A DNA stretch of 64,000 nucleotides from positions 479,609 through 543,608 of the forward strand of contig NZ_FODV01000002.1 in the NCBI RefSeq assembly GCF_900110465.1, read 5' to 3'. Positions 43,401-52,256 of this stretch are shown here, in pieces (the stretch's first letter is position 1; each line of letters opens with the position of its first letter). Both the position numbers and the translations under genes were made by a program. A model generated the notes under the pieces. That model saw nothing but the letters and a program-made list of their open reading frames with translations, was not told the origin of the DNA and did not search any database. Origin of the DNA: Halogranum amylolyticum. GTDB lineage: Archaea; Halobacteriota; Halobacteria; Halobacteriales; Haloferacaceae.

Positions 43401-44216
43401 CTACCGCTCGTCCGGCCGCCGTCGGACCCACTCGTCGGCCGCGTACTTCTCGTCGGCCCGTTCGCGCGCCCGCGTGAGTTCGTCGTCCGTCCACGACCCC
43501 TCCGCTGCCGCGGCCCACTCCGCCAGCGCGACTTCGACCGCCGCGACTGCTTCGCTCCGACTCGTCTCGCTCTCGTCGTCGATCCCGGTGACGCGCTCGC
43601 GGAACGTCTCGGGTGTGGTCCCGGGGTTCGAGAACGTCGAGAGGTGACGGTCGGCCTGCACCGAGTAAGTCAACGAGCCGTGTTGAATGACGGCGTCTTT
43701 CCGGCGATACTGGGCGTTGCCGCTGATCTTCCGGCCGCCGGCGACGACGTCGTGCGCGGGGTGGAGTTCACGCAAATAGCAGGCGGGGTGGTAGATCTCG
43801 GGCAGTTCCTCCGCGGCGAAGTCGGCGCCGACACCCATCCGGTCGAACGCGTCGAGCACCGGCGTACAGAGCAGATGATAACAGTTCAGCAGACTCGACG
43901 GCAGTTCGGCCTTCGGCGCGACGATGGAGTAGGAGACGTCGCCGTAGTTGTCGTGGTAGATGCCGCCGCCACCGGTCTGTCGACGGGTGACGTCGATCCC
44001 CTCGCGCTCGCAGAACGCCCAGTCGACGGTGTCGGGGTCCTGCCGGTAACCCAACGAGAGCGTGCTCGGTTCCCAGCGGTAGACGCGAACCGTCCGCGGT
44101 CCGCCGTCGGCAGCGGTCTCGGCGGCGATCTCGTCGAGCGCCATGTTCATCGCCCCCGACCACGACTCCTCGCGGATCAACCGCCACTCCCTGTCGTGTA
44201 CGTCGGTGTCGTCCAT
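43401..44216 (-). CDS. Lipoate-protein ligase A-type protein
   Basis: A 271-residue member of the biotin/lipoate A/B ligase family, attaching lipoyl or octanoyl groups to E2 or GcvH proteins. Landmarks: [47 protein letters not shown] (acyl-AMP loop) and [20 protein letters not shown] with the conserved Lys. A C-terminal helical tail of ~40 residues follows. The start is the ATG at 44216. Confidence 0.93.
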   Translation of the reverse strand: MDDTDVHDREWRLIREESWSGAMNMALDEIAAETAADGGPRTVRVYRWEPSTLSLGYRQDPDTVDWAFCEREGIDVTRRQTGGGGIYHDNYGDVSYSIVAPKAELPSSLLNCYHLLCTPVLDAFDRMGVGADFAAEELPEIYHPACYLRELHPAHDVVAGGRKISGNAQYRRKDAVIQHGSLTYSVQADRHLSTFSNPGTTPETFRERVTGIDDESETSRSEAVAAVEVALAEWAAAAEGSWTDDELTRARERADEKYAADEWVRRRPDER

Positions 44217-44292
44217 GCCACCGAGTTGCCACGGGGTGGGCAAAGCGGTTGCGACGTCGGTCCCGTTAGCAGTAGACGCTAGAGAGATAGCA

Positions 44293-44306
44293 GTATTTAT
44301 TAATAC
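44293..44306. promoter_or_regulatory. znu operon promoter with palindromic TATA region
   Basis: GTATT-TATT-AATAC is a 5-bp inverted repeat that contains the TATA-like sequence TATTTATTAATA, 22-35 bases before the znuA ATG at 44328. A repressor bound here would directly occlude TBP. Zinc control is expected for such operons but no regulator gene is adjacent. Confidence 0.5.
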
Positions 44307-44327
44307 CTTGGCTCATGTTGTTAACTC

Positions 44328-45401
44328 ATGTTGCAGCCACGTACGCGGCGCACGTTCCTCGCCTCCAGTCTCGGTGCGGCGCTCGTCGGGAGTGCCGGTT
44401 GTCTCGGAGAAGCCTCACCGTCGGACGACGGCCAGTCGGGCGGCGGCCAGTCGGACGGCGACCGCACCGTCCAGTCGTCGTTCTTCGTCGCCAGCGACAT
44501 CGCTCGGAAGGTCGTCGGCGAGGCAGCCACCGTGGAGAGTCTGGTTCCGTTCGGGCAGCACGGCCACGGCTGGGAACCCGGACCGGACGTCCAGCGGAAG
44601 GCCGTCGACGCCGACAGTTTCGTCTACGTCGGCGAAGGGTTCCAGCCCTGGGCCGACGACGTCGTCGCCAACCTTCGGACGGACGCACCCGACGTCTCCG
44701 TGATCGCGATTCGATCGGGCGTCGATCTGCTGCCCGCTCCAGGCGCGGAGAGCGACGACGGTCACGGGGGAGAGAGTCACCAGAGCGACGACGGCCACGA
44801 CAGTCACGACGACCACGAGGACGAAACGCACCAGAGCGACCAGACCGACGATCACGACCACGGTACGGCGGACCCGCACTTCTGGCTCGACCCGACGCGG
44901 ACGAAGGCCGCAGTCGAGAACGTCCGGGCCGGGTTCGCCGAGGCCGATCCGGACAACAGCGACGACTACGACGCGAACGCCGAGTCGCTCCTGGCCGAGC
45001 TCGACGCGCTCGACGCCGAGTTCGAGGAGGCGCTGGCCAGTCGGAGCCGTGAGGTCGTGCTCGTCGCCGGCCACAACGCGTTCCAGTATCTCGGCCACCG
45101 GTACGAGTTCGAGGTCCACGCACTGAGCGGCCTCGCGCCGGACGCGACCCCCTCGCCGAAGGCGGTCCGCGAGGCCCAACACGTCGTCGAGGAACACGGC
45201 ATCGAGCACGTGCTCGCGCCGGTGTTCGAGTCCGACCGAGCCGCGCGGCAGCTGGTCGCGGAGACGGGCGCGAAGGAGGTGCTCCCGGTCACACCCATCC
45301 CCACGATCAAACCCGAGTGGGACGACCGCGGCTGGGGGTATCTCGACGTGATGCGCGAGGTGAACCTCGACTCGCTGTCGACAGCGCTGGGGGCACAGTG
45401 A
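44328..45401 (+). CDS. znuA: Zinc ABC transporter substrate-binding lipoprotein
   Basis: A 357-residue cluster 9 metal-binding protein. The N-terminus RRTFLASSLGAALVGSAGCL combines Tat arginines with a lipobox (SAGC). The His-rich loop of about 45 residues (nucleotides about 44750-44870: repeated HQSDDGH / HDSHDDHED) is the zinc-capture loop of ZnuA proteins. Metal ligands are likely in FGQHGHGWEPG, DPHFWLDP and AGHNAFQYLGHRYEFE. It begins a three-gene overlapping operon. The His-rich loop favours zinc over manganese. Confidence 0.95.
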   Translation: MLQPRTRRTFLASSLGAALVGSAGCLGEASPSDDGQSGGGQSDGDRTVQSSFFVASDIARKVVGEAATVESLVPFGQHGHGWEPGPDVQRKAVDADSFVYVGEGFQPWADDVVANLRTDAPDVSVIAIRSGVDLLPAPGAESDDGHGGESHQSDDGHDSHDDHEDETHQSDQTDDHDHGTADPHFWLDPTRTKAAVENVRAGFAEADPDNSDDYDANAESLLAELDALDAEFEEALASRSREVVLVAGHNAFQYLGHRYEFEVHALSGLAPDATPSPKAVREAQHVVEEHGIEHVLAPVFESDRAARQLVAETGAKEVLPVTPIPTIKPEWDDRGWGYLDVMREVNLDSLSTALGAQ

Positions 45402-46165
45402 GCGGGAGCGGGAACGACGCTCGCGACCCCGTCGCCGAGTTCGACGGCGTCAGCTTCGGCTACGGCGGGACGCCCGTCATCGAAGACGTCTCTTTCGCCA
45501 TCGAGCGCGGCGAGTTCTTGGGTCTCGTCGGCCCCAACGGGTCGGGCAAGAGTACGCTCGTCCGCCTCCTGCTCGGACTGGTTCGACCGGACGCCGGCAG
45601 CGTCCGACTGTTCGGCGAGTCCGCCCACGTCGCGGAGACAGGGACGCGGGTCGGCTACGTCGCACAGACCGCCGCGTCGTCCGGTCGGAAGATGCCCGTC
45701 ACCGTCCGCGAGGTGGTCCGGATGGGCCGGTATCCGCACGTCCCACACGGTCGGTTCCGGAGCGAGGACCGAGCTGCGGTCGACGACGCACTCGCGACAG
45801 TCGGGGTAGCCGATCTCGAACGCCGTCGACTCGGCGAACTCTCCGGCGGCCAGCGACAGCGGGTGTTCATCGCGCGGGCGCTGGCGACCGAGGCCGAGAT
45901 ACTCGTTCTCGACGAACCGACCGTCGGCGTCGACGCCAACTCCCGAGAGGCGTTCTTCGATCTGCTTGCGTCGCTCAACCGCGAGGGGATGGCGATCGTC
46001 CTCGTCGAGCACGACATCGGCGTCGTCACGACCTACGCGACGCGGGTAGCATGTCTGAACCGGAAACTGTACTTCCACGGCGACGCCGACCGGTTCACCG
46101 AGAGCGACGCACTCACGCGGGCGTACGGTGCCAACCAGCGCGTCGTCCACCACGACCATGATTGA
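45398..46165 (+). CDS. znuC: Zinc ABC transporter ATP-binding protein
   Basis: A 255-residue ATPase: Walker A GPNGSGKSTL, Q-loop YVAQTAASS, signature LSGGQRQRV, Walker B EILVLDEPTVGVD, H-loop VLVEHDIGVV. The start is a GTG at 45398 overlapping the znuA stop (GTGA). The C-terminal residues NQRVVHHDHD add a His/Asp tail. Confidence 0.94.
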   Translation: MSGSGNDARDPVAEFDGVSFGYGGTPVIEDVSFAIERGEFLGLVGPNGSGKSTLVRLLLGLVRPDAGSVRLFGESAHVAETGTRVGYVAQTAASSGRKMPVTVREVVRMGRYPHVPHGRFRSEDRAAVDDALATVGVADLERRRLGELSGGQRQRVFIARALATEAEILVLDEPTVGVDANSREAFFDLLASLNREGMAIVLVEHDIGVVTTYATRVACLNRKLYFHGDADRFTESDALTRAYGANQRVVHHDHD

Positions 46166-47069
46166 GGGGGTGCTCGCGGCGTTCACCGCCGCACTGACGT
46201 TCGTCGGCGGCCTGCTCTGTCGGCTGTTCGCACCGCTCGGCGTCGATCTCGTCTGCTACCCGTTCATGCAACGGGCATTGATCGCGGGCGTCTGCGTCGG
46301 CGTCGTCGCGCCGCTCGTCGGATCGTTCCTCGTCCATCGGGAACTCGCACTCATCGGCGACACGCTCGCACACGCGGCGTTCGCCGGCGTCGCAGTCGGG
46401 CTGTTTCTCGGCTCGGCGGTCGCCCTGCCGGTGTCGCCGACGGTGACGGCGCTCGTCGTCGCCGTCCTCGCGGCGCTGCTCGTCCAACTCATCGCCGAGC
46501 GGACCGACGCCTACGGCGACGTCTCGATGGCGATCGTCCTCTCCGGCGGGTTCGCGCTGGGGACAGTGCTCGTCAGTCTGACCGACGGGGGGATCGCGGT
46601 GAGCATCAACCAGTACCTGTTCGGGAGTCTCTCGACGGTCCGTCGGGAGGACGCGCTCGTCCTCACCCTCCTGAGTCTCGTCGTCGTCGGCGTCGTCTGG
46701 CGGTACTACCGGCAGTTCCTCGCCGTCACGTTCGACGAGACGGCCGCGCAGGTGGCCGGCGTCGACGTGACGGCGACGACGCGTCTGTTGGTGGTGCTCA
46801 CCGCGTTCGTCGTCGTCGCGGCGATGCAGATCATGGGTGTCATCCTCGTCGCGGCGATGCTCGTCGTTCCCGTGGCGACGGCCGCACAACTCGGGCGGAG
46901 CTTCCGGGAGTCGGTTCTCGTCTCGGTCGTCGCCGCCGAACTCGCCGTCGTCGTCGGTGTCGGCCTCTCGTACACGTACGGACTGGCCGCCGGTGGGACC
47001 ATCGTCCTCGTCGCCATCGGCGGCTACGGGCTCGCATTGACGACGCAGTACGCGACGGCGAAACCGTGA
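46158..47069 (+). CDS. znuB: Zinc ABC transporter permease
   Basis: A 303-residue ABC-3 family permease with about eight or nine helices: VCYPFMQRALIAGVCVGVVA, GSFLVHRELALIGDTLAHAA (the cluster's conserved coupling motif) and MQIMGVILVAAMLVVPVATA. The ATG at 46158 overlaps the end of znuC by eight bases. It forms the membrane channel for zinc entry. Confidence 0.94.
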   Translation: MIEGVLAAFTAALTFVGGLLCRLFAPLGVDLVCYPFMQRALIAGVCVGVVAPLVGSFLVHRELALIGDTLAHAAFAGVAVGLFLGSAVALPVSPTVTALVVAVLAALLVQLIAERTDAYGDVSMAIVLSGGFALGTVLVSLTDGGIAVSINQYLFGSLSTVRREDALVLTLLSLVVVGVVWRYYRQFLAVTFDETAAQVAGVDVTATTRLLVVLTAFVVVAAMQIMGVILVAAMLVVPVATAAQLGRSFRESVLVSVVAAELAVVVGVGLSYTYGLAAGGTIVLVAIGGYGLALTTQYATAKP

Positions 47070-47224
47070 GGTTCGAAGCGGCGGAGTTGTGAGAGTGCGA
47101 GCCGGGGAACGGGAAGTCGTCCTCGACGCGTCCGTAGAGCGGAGTCGTCACCCGTGCTTCGCTGTGAACAAATTTTTGTCACTATGGACGTTGGATACGA
47201 TGAAGCGGTCAATCCGGGTCAAAG

Positions 47225-48889
47225 ATGGAAAAGACAACCGAAGGACCGACAGGAACGAACGGTCCCGACGGTCCGCCGAGTGCAGAAGAGTTCGAGACTC
47301 ACCCGTTCGCCAAGGCGAGTCTCGACGCCTTACCGACGCAGGTGGGGATCGTCAACAGCGAGGGTGAGATCGTCTACACCAACCAGGCGTGGCACCAGTT
47401 CGCCCGCGACAACGACTTCGAGGGGTCGCCGGAGATGCTGGGAACCAACTACCTGTCCGTGTGCGATACGAGTATGGGAGCAGACGCCGTCGAGGCGGGG
47501 CGAGGGATCCGTTCGGTGCTCGACGGTGAGCGCGAGGAGTTCTCTCTGGAGTATCCGTGTCACGGCCCCGACGAACGCCGCTGGTTCGTCATGCGTGCCA
47601 TCCGGTTCCGGTACGACGGTCACCGATTCGCGCTCCTCTTTCATCTCGACATCACCGAGCGAAAACTTTCGGAGTTGGACGCCGAACGGCAGAACACACA
47701 GCTCCGGACGGTCAACAGCATCAACGTCCTCATTCGCGAGATCATCCAGTCGTTGCTCGAAGTCGAGACGCGCGGCGAGCTGAAGGCGATCGTCTGCGAA
47801 CGACTCGCCGCTTCGACGCACTACGAGGCGGCGTGGATCGCAGACGTCGACAACCAGACGCAGACCGTGTCGGTTCAGACCGACGCCGGGATGCCGCAGG
47901 GGTTCTCGGAGGCGATCGACGGACTCCCCGCCGACGCGGTGGATCGAACGGGGCTCCAGTCAGCGCGGAACGACGGGCGCTCGAGCGTCGTGCGCGCGAC
48001 CGGCGACGCCGCCGGGCCGATACAGTCGCTGGCGCTCGACCACGGCTTTCGGTCGTACGTCGCCGTCCCGCTCCGCCATCGCAACGCTCGGTACGGCGTG
48101 CTCGTCGTTCACTCGAAAACCGAGAAGACGTTCAGCGAGTGGGAGCGCGCCGCCTTCGAGGTGCTCGGCGAGACGCTCAGTCACGCGATCAACGCCATCG
48201 AGAACCGTCGGCTCCTGTACGCCGACTTCGTCACCGAACTGGAGTTCGTCGTCAGCGACCCCGACTCGTTCCTGACGTCGCTCTCGGCCCGCGCCGACTG
48301 TACGGTCGAACTGACCGGGTTCGTCCCGCTCACGGACGACGCAGTGCTGCAGTACGTGACCGTCGAAGGAACTGACCCCGCGACCGTCGAGGCCATCGCG
48401 GCGGACGCCGACAGCGTCGAGAGCGTCAGCATCATCTCGAGACACGACGACGAGGTCCGTCTCGAGTACACCGTCGACGACACCTCGCTCGTCTCGTTGC
48501 TCGCCGAGCACGGCGTCAACGTCCACACCGCCACGGCGACCGGGGGCGACGTCGACGTCCTCGCCGAGACAGTGACGAACGCGGACATCCGGGAGGTCGT
48601 CGAGGCCGTCCAGTCGGAGTTCGCGAACGCCGAACTGATCGCGAAACGCGAAGTCGAACGCGAGACGCAAACGGTCAGCGAGTACTGGGACGAGTTGACG
48701 GGACGGCTCACCGACCGCCAACTGTCGATGCTCCAAGCGGCGTACTACGCCGGCTTCTTCGAGTGGCCGCGAGAGAGTTCGGGCGAGGAGGTTGCCGCCT
48801 CCTTCGATCTCTCGGCTGCGACCTTCCACGAACATACCCGGATCGGCCTCGAGAAGATGCTCACGATGCTGTTCGAGCGCGAGAACTGA
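47225..48889 (+). CDS. Bat-type regulator (PAS - GAF - Bat domain - HTH_10)
   Basis: A 554-residue sensor-regulator of the bacterio-opsin-activator group. Domain order: PAS (about 30-155, PTQVGIVNSEGEIVYTNQAW), GAF (about 170-320), Bat-type coupling domain (about 325-480) and the C-terminal helix-turn-helix (DELTGRLTDRQLSMLQAAYY, then SGEEVAASFDLSAATFHEHT). The proteins sense redox, light or oxygen via PAS/GAF and activate target genes; the ligand here is not readable. No opsin gene lies nearby. A dyad with GTGA/TCAC ends (47164-47182) sits about 43 bases before the ATG. Confidence 0.93.
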   Translation: MEKTTEGPTGTNGPDGPPSAEEFETHPFAKASLDALPTQVGIVNSEGEIVYTNQAWHQFARDNDFEGSPEMLGTNYLSVCDTSMGADAVEAGRGIRSVLDGEREEFSLEYPCHGPDERRWFVMRAIRFRYDGHRFALLFHLDITERKLSELDAERQNTQLRTVNSINVLIREIIQSLLEVETRGELKAIVCERLAASTHYEAAWIADVDNQTQTVSVQTDAGMPQGFSEAIDGLPADAVDRTGLQSARNDGRSSVVRATGDAAGPIQSLALDHGFRSYVAVPLRHRNARYGVLVVHSKTEKTFSEWERAAFEVLGETLSHAINAIENRRLLYADFVTELEFVVSDPDSFLTSLSARADCTVELTGFVPLTDDAVLQYVTVEGTDPATVEAIAADADSVESVSIISRHDDEVRLEYTVDDTSLVSLLAEHGVNVHTATATGGDVDVLAETVTNADIREVVEAVQSEFANAELIAKREVERETQTVSEYWDELTGRLTDRQLSMLQAAYYAGFFEWPRESSGEEVAASFDLSAATFHEHTRIGLEKMLTMLFEREN

Positions 48890-49095
48890 CACCGACCGTC
48901 TCCTCGCGTCTGCGGCGTCGAGCGATTTGTCCTCGAATTCCCGTCTGACTCGCCGTCGGGGAACGGCTGTGAGCGACGCGCACCCGTGGCTAGAAAGTTC
49001 ATTACGGTTGCTACCGACTAGTCAGTAACAGTCGACAACTTCGACGGGAGCGACGCCGGCTACCGGCGTGAACGCGGCAGACCAGGTCCCCACGA

Positions 49096-50610
49096 GTGAC
49101 AACTGCGAAAGAGGAGTCTGCCGTCATCGGGGAGGGAAAACGAGTGAGTAAACAGATCGACGCGAACAGACGGACCGACGCGAACAGACAGACCGACGCT
49201 GACGACCGGGCCGTCTCTCGACGGGGAGTACTCCGCGGGGCAGTCGGAGGGTTGGTGTTCGCGCCGGGAGTGAGTCACCAAGACTGGCGGTACAGCGTCG
49301 GTAACGGCTCCGGCTGGGCGGGAGAGACGGTACTCAGTCGAGACGGTACCGACCACCCCCCGACGGTGACCGTCATGACGTGGAACCTCTACATCGGCAC
49401 GGACCTGCGCCAACTACTCAGACGGTCCGGCGACGAGCAGATAGACACGGCAGTCGCGAGACTGCTCGAAGACATCGAACAGAGTCGGTTCGACGCGAGA
49501 GCCGAGACGATCGCCGACGAGATCGCCTCGGCCGGACCCGACCTCATCGGATTACAGGAGGCTACGCTCCTCCGGATGCAACTTCCCGGCGACTACGTCG
49601 CCGACCCCGGGCGGATCAACGCCACCGAGTACTATCTCGACTTCCTCGTGGTCTTACAGGAGAAACTGGCCGACAGGGGACTCGAGTACGAAGTCGCGAG
49701 CTCCGTCACCAACACGGACGTCGAACTCCCGGCCGACCTCGACGCCGGGTCGGTCGACATCCGACTCACCGACCGAAGCGTCATCCTCGCTCGTCAGGGG
49801 CTCGAAACGCAGAACCCGACCCGGGAGACCTACGAAGCGACGATTACCATCCCCCTACCGGACGGCGTCGAGTACCTGCTCACCCGAGGGTACTGTTCGA
49901 TCGACGTCGAGGTGGACGGAACCGCCTTCACCTTCGTCAACACCCATCTCGACAGCGTCTCGGCGGCGACACAGATCGATCAGGCGCGCGAACTCGTCGT
50001 CGATGTGACCGCGTTCGACCGTCCGATCGTCCTCGTCGGCGACTTCAACAGCCCCGCGGACGGCAGCGAGACGGTGACCTACGACCTGTTGACGCAGTTC
50101 TTCACCGACGCGTACGCGGAGGCCGTTTCTAGCGAACCGGGCTACACCTGTTGTCGACAGTCGCAGCTCCAGGGGCCACGGTCGGAACTCACCAAACGAC
50201 TCGACTTGGTGCTCCTCCGTGGTGTCGGTCCGGTGACGACCGTCGAGCGCGTCGGAACCGCCCCCGACGACCGTGTCTCGACGGTCGTCGACGACGAACG
50301 CCGGCGGTTGTGGCCCTCCGACCACGCGGGCGTCGTCGCGACACTCCAGTTGGAGTCAGACGAGACGACACCGCAGGTAGAGACGCTCCGAAAGACGGGA
50401 GTCGCGTCGGACGGGCAGACGGGAACTCGACCCGCAAGTTCGCCGTCGGTCGGTGACCCGACCAGCGACGACCCGGCGTCGACGGACGTCGACGCGCCGG
50501 GGTTCGGCGTCGTCGCCGGGCTGGTCGCACTCGGGGCAGTCGCCGTCGGGCTGCTGCGGCGACGCGGAGCGTCCGAGTCGACTCGCTTTTCACGGCCACC
50601 CGAGAAGTGA
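49096..50610 (+). CDS. Tat-exported endonuclease/exonuclease/phosphatase-family protein with PGF-CTERM anchor
   Basis: A 504-residue secreted hydrolase. The Tat motif SRRGVLRGAVGG lies near residue 41, after a polar leader. The EEP catalytic set is present: MTWNLYIG, GLQEATL (Glu), NTHLDS, VGDFNSP (Asp/Asn) and WPSDHAGVVA (Asp-His). The C-terminus DAPGFGVVAGLVALGAVAVG followed by LLRRR is a clear archaeosortase A (PGF-CTERM) signal, so the enzyme would be surface-anchored. Substrates of this family include nucleic acids, phospholipids and phosphoinositides. The start is uncertain (GTG at 49096, or a later GTG near 49144). Confidence 0.88.
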   Translation: MTTAKEESAVIGEGKRVSKQIDANRRTDANRQTDADDRAVSRRGVLRGAVGGLVFAPGVSHQDWRYSVGNGSGWAGETVLSRDGTDHPPTVTVMTWNLYIGTDLRQLLRRSGDEQIDTAVARLLEDIEQSRFDARAETIADEIASAGPDLIGLQEATLLRMQLPGDYVADPGRINATEYYLDFLVVLQEKLADRGLEYEVASSVTNTDVELPADLDAGSVDIRLTDRSVILARQGLETQNPTRETYEATITIPLPDGVEYLLTRGYCSIDVEVDGTAFTFVNTHLDSVSAATQIDQARELVVDVTAFDRPIVLVGDFNSPADGSETVTYDLLTQFFTDAYAEAVSSEPGYTCCRQSQLQGPRSELTKRLDLVLLRGVGPVTTVERVGTAPDDRVSTVVDDERRRLWPSDHAGVVATLQLESDETTPQVETLRKTGVASDGQTGTRPASSPSVGDPTSDDPASTDVDAPGFGVVAGLVALGAVAVGLLRRRGASESTRFSRPPEK

Positions 50611-51413
50611 GCGGCGTGCGCAGGTTCTCAGCCGAGTATCTCCAGCGGACGCGCGAGGGGATGTGGGAAGACTCCCGTGCGGCACTCGCCGACCTCGAAC
50701 TCGACTCGCGGCGTCGCGTCCTCGACGTCGGGTGCGGGACGGGCGAACTCTCGCGGGTGCTCGACGCCGAGAGCGACGCCGACGTCGTCTGTGTCGACGC
50801 CGACGTCGACCTCCTCGACGTCGCCCGCGAGGAGACCGGTCTCCCGGCCGTCGCCGGCGACGCGACGCGTCTCCCGTTCGACGATGACACCTTCGACCTG
50901 GTGGTCTGTCAGGCGCTGTTGGTGAACCTCCCCGACCCTGCGGCCGCCGTCGCGGAGTTCGCCCGCGTCTCCTCGGAGCTCGTCGCGGCCGTCGAACCCG
51001 ACAACGCTGACGTGAGCGTTGACTCGACCGTCGACGACGAGGTCTCGCTCGAGCGGCGAGTGCGGGAGGCGTATCTCGCGGGCGTCGAGACTGACGTCGC
51101 CCCCGGCGACCGGGTGACGGAGACGTTCCACGAGTGTGGGCTGACGGACGTCCGCTCACGTCGCTACTACCACGAGAAGACCGTCGATCACCCGTACGAG
51201 GAGGTCGACCTCCGGGACGCCGCTCGGAAAGCCAGCGGTGCCGGTCTCGCAGACCACGAGACCGAACTCCGGCGGGCGCTGTCGACGGCGGCCTACGACG
51301 ACCTCCGGCGGGCGTGGCGCGAGATGGGTCGAACGGTCGTCGATCAGATACGGGACGGAACGTACCGACGAGCCGAGGTCGTCCCGTTCGACGTGACCGT
51401 CGGTCGGGTGTAG
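50607..51413 (+). CDS. Class I SAM-dependent methyltransferase
   Basis: A 268-residue protein: VLDVGCGTGELSRVLDAESD (SAM loop), VVCVDADVDLLDVA, GDATRLPFDDDTFDLVVCQA and VNLPDPAAAVAEFARV. The C-terminal half is helical, with no substrate motif I recognise. The GTG start at 50607 overlaps the stop of the preceding secreted hydrolase (GTGA). It is the last gene before the replication origin. Confidence 0.9.
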   Translation: MSGVRRFSAEYLQRTREGMWEDSRAALADLELDSRRRVLDVGCGTGELSRVLDAESDADVVCVDADVDLLDVAREETGLPAVAGDATRLPFDDDTFDLVVCQALLVNLPDPAAAVAEFARVSSELVAAVEPDNADVSVDSTVDDEVSLERRVREAYLAGVETDVAPGDRVTETFHECGLTDVRSRRYYHEKTVDHPYEEVDLRDAARKASGAGLADHETELRRALSTAAYDDLRRAWREMGRTVVDQIRDGTYRRAEVVPFDVTVGRV

Positions 51414-51450
51414 CCATCTCGGCGAGGCGTCGCCCGTCTCGATGGGGGAC

Positions 51451-51474
51451 ACACCCCGGGTTTCGAGCGTAAAC
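51451..51474 (-). repeat. Origin recognition box-like repeat, inverted copy
   Basis: Read on the minus strand this is GTTTACGCTCGAAACCCGGG followed by GTGT. It is identical over 24 bases to the box at 51825-51848 and opposite in orientation, on the far side of the AT-rich element. This is the layout expected of haloarchaeal origins. Confidence 0.85.
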
Positions 51475-51574
51475 TCTCGTAGGGGAGGTGGAGAGACGCC
51501 GAAACGACGACTCTCGTGAACCCGTTGGTCGAGTGTCCGTGTCCTCCTCTCGGGGCGAACTCCGACGGCTACCG

Positions 51575-51604
51575 GTTATTTTTTATACTATACGTTAGTA
51601 TAAC
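51575..51604. other. AT-rich DNA unwinding element of the replication origin
   Basis: A 30-base AT-rich island in otherwise GC-rich DNA, starting GTTATTTTTTATAC and containing a perfect 8-bp inverted repeat TTATACTA (51583-51590) / TAGTATAA (51596-51603) around TACGT. A second perfect hairpin, GGGAGAACG-TCGT-CGTTCTCCC, lies just right of it at 51632-51653. The element sits between the inverted box at 51451 and the five direct boxes, where duplex opening is expected. Confidence 0.75.
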
Positions 51605-51824
51605 CCCGTAGGCTCGATTCGTCGGATTCGAGGGAGAACGTCGTCGTTCTCCCGTGTTCGACGCGAACCGTTCTCTTTCCTCGGTCGGAATCGACTCGGC
51701 GAACCTAGCGAGCAGGTCGCCGGTCGGGACGCGTTCGGCCTCGACTTCTTCGGTCTCGGCTACTCTAGGGGGAAGGGCCGTCTCGGAACCACCGTTTCGA
51801 CTCCGCTGCCACACGGTCTTTCCC

Positions 51825-52210
51825 GTTTACGCTCGAAACCCGGGGTGTGTGTGTGTCGTTCGACGCCGGTCGACACCTGACGGTCACCGTCGGACGACCA
51901 CTGCCGGACAGATGTCGGCGAGTCGTCAACTCAGTCGTCGATGCGAGGAGATCGGGACGGAGACGATTTACGCTCGAAACGCGGGGTAGCGTGGTCATCC
52001 GTGCCACACTCGTATTTGGACATCTTCCGGCCGATATCGGACGTTTACGCTCGAAACGTGGGGTCGTCTCGACCACGCGTCTGACGACTGTCGTGCGGAA
52101 AGAGAGGAGCGCAGTTACGCTCGAAACTCGGTGTGGGGTCCGACTCCGGACACGGAGATACGAACGGCTGCGCTCGCCGATTTACCGGCCTTACGCTCGA
52201 AACCCGGGGT
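51825..52210 (+). repeat. Five direct origin recognition box-like repeats
   Basis: Copies start at 51825, 51967, 52043, 52114 and 52191. Each contains TTACGCTCGAAAC, followed by a G-rich end: CCGGGGT, GCGGGGT, GTGGGGT, TCGGTGT and CCGGGGT. Spacings are 142, 76, 71 and 77 bases, close to multiples of seven helical turns. A short GT run (51845-51854) follows the first copy. The invariant core differs from the archaeal mini-ORB I remember, so they probably match this particular Orc1/Cdc6. Confidence 0.85.
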
Positions 52211-52256
52211 GGCGAAGATATACACGGTTAAGGAACACCCCCCTGAAGCGGGTGAT

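Noticed and set aside
51569..51814. 81-residue minus-strand open frame across the origin's AT-rich element
   Set aside because: Its last 15 residues are encoded by the unwinding element and palindrome, it has no recognisable domain or promoter, and origin structure explains the sequence better.
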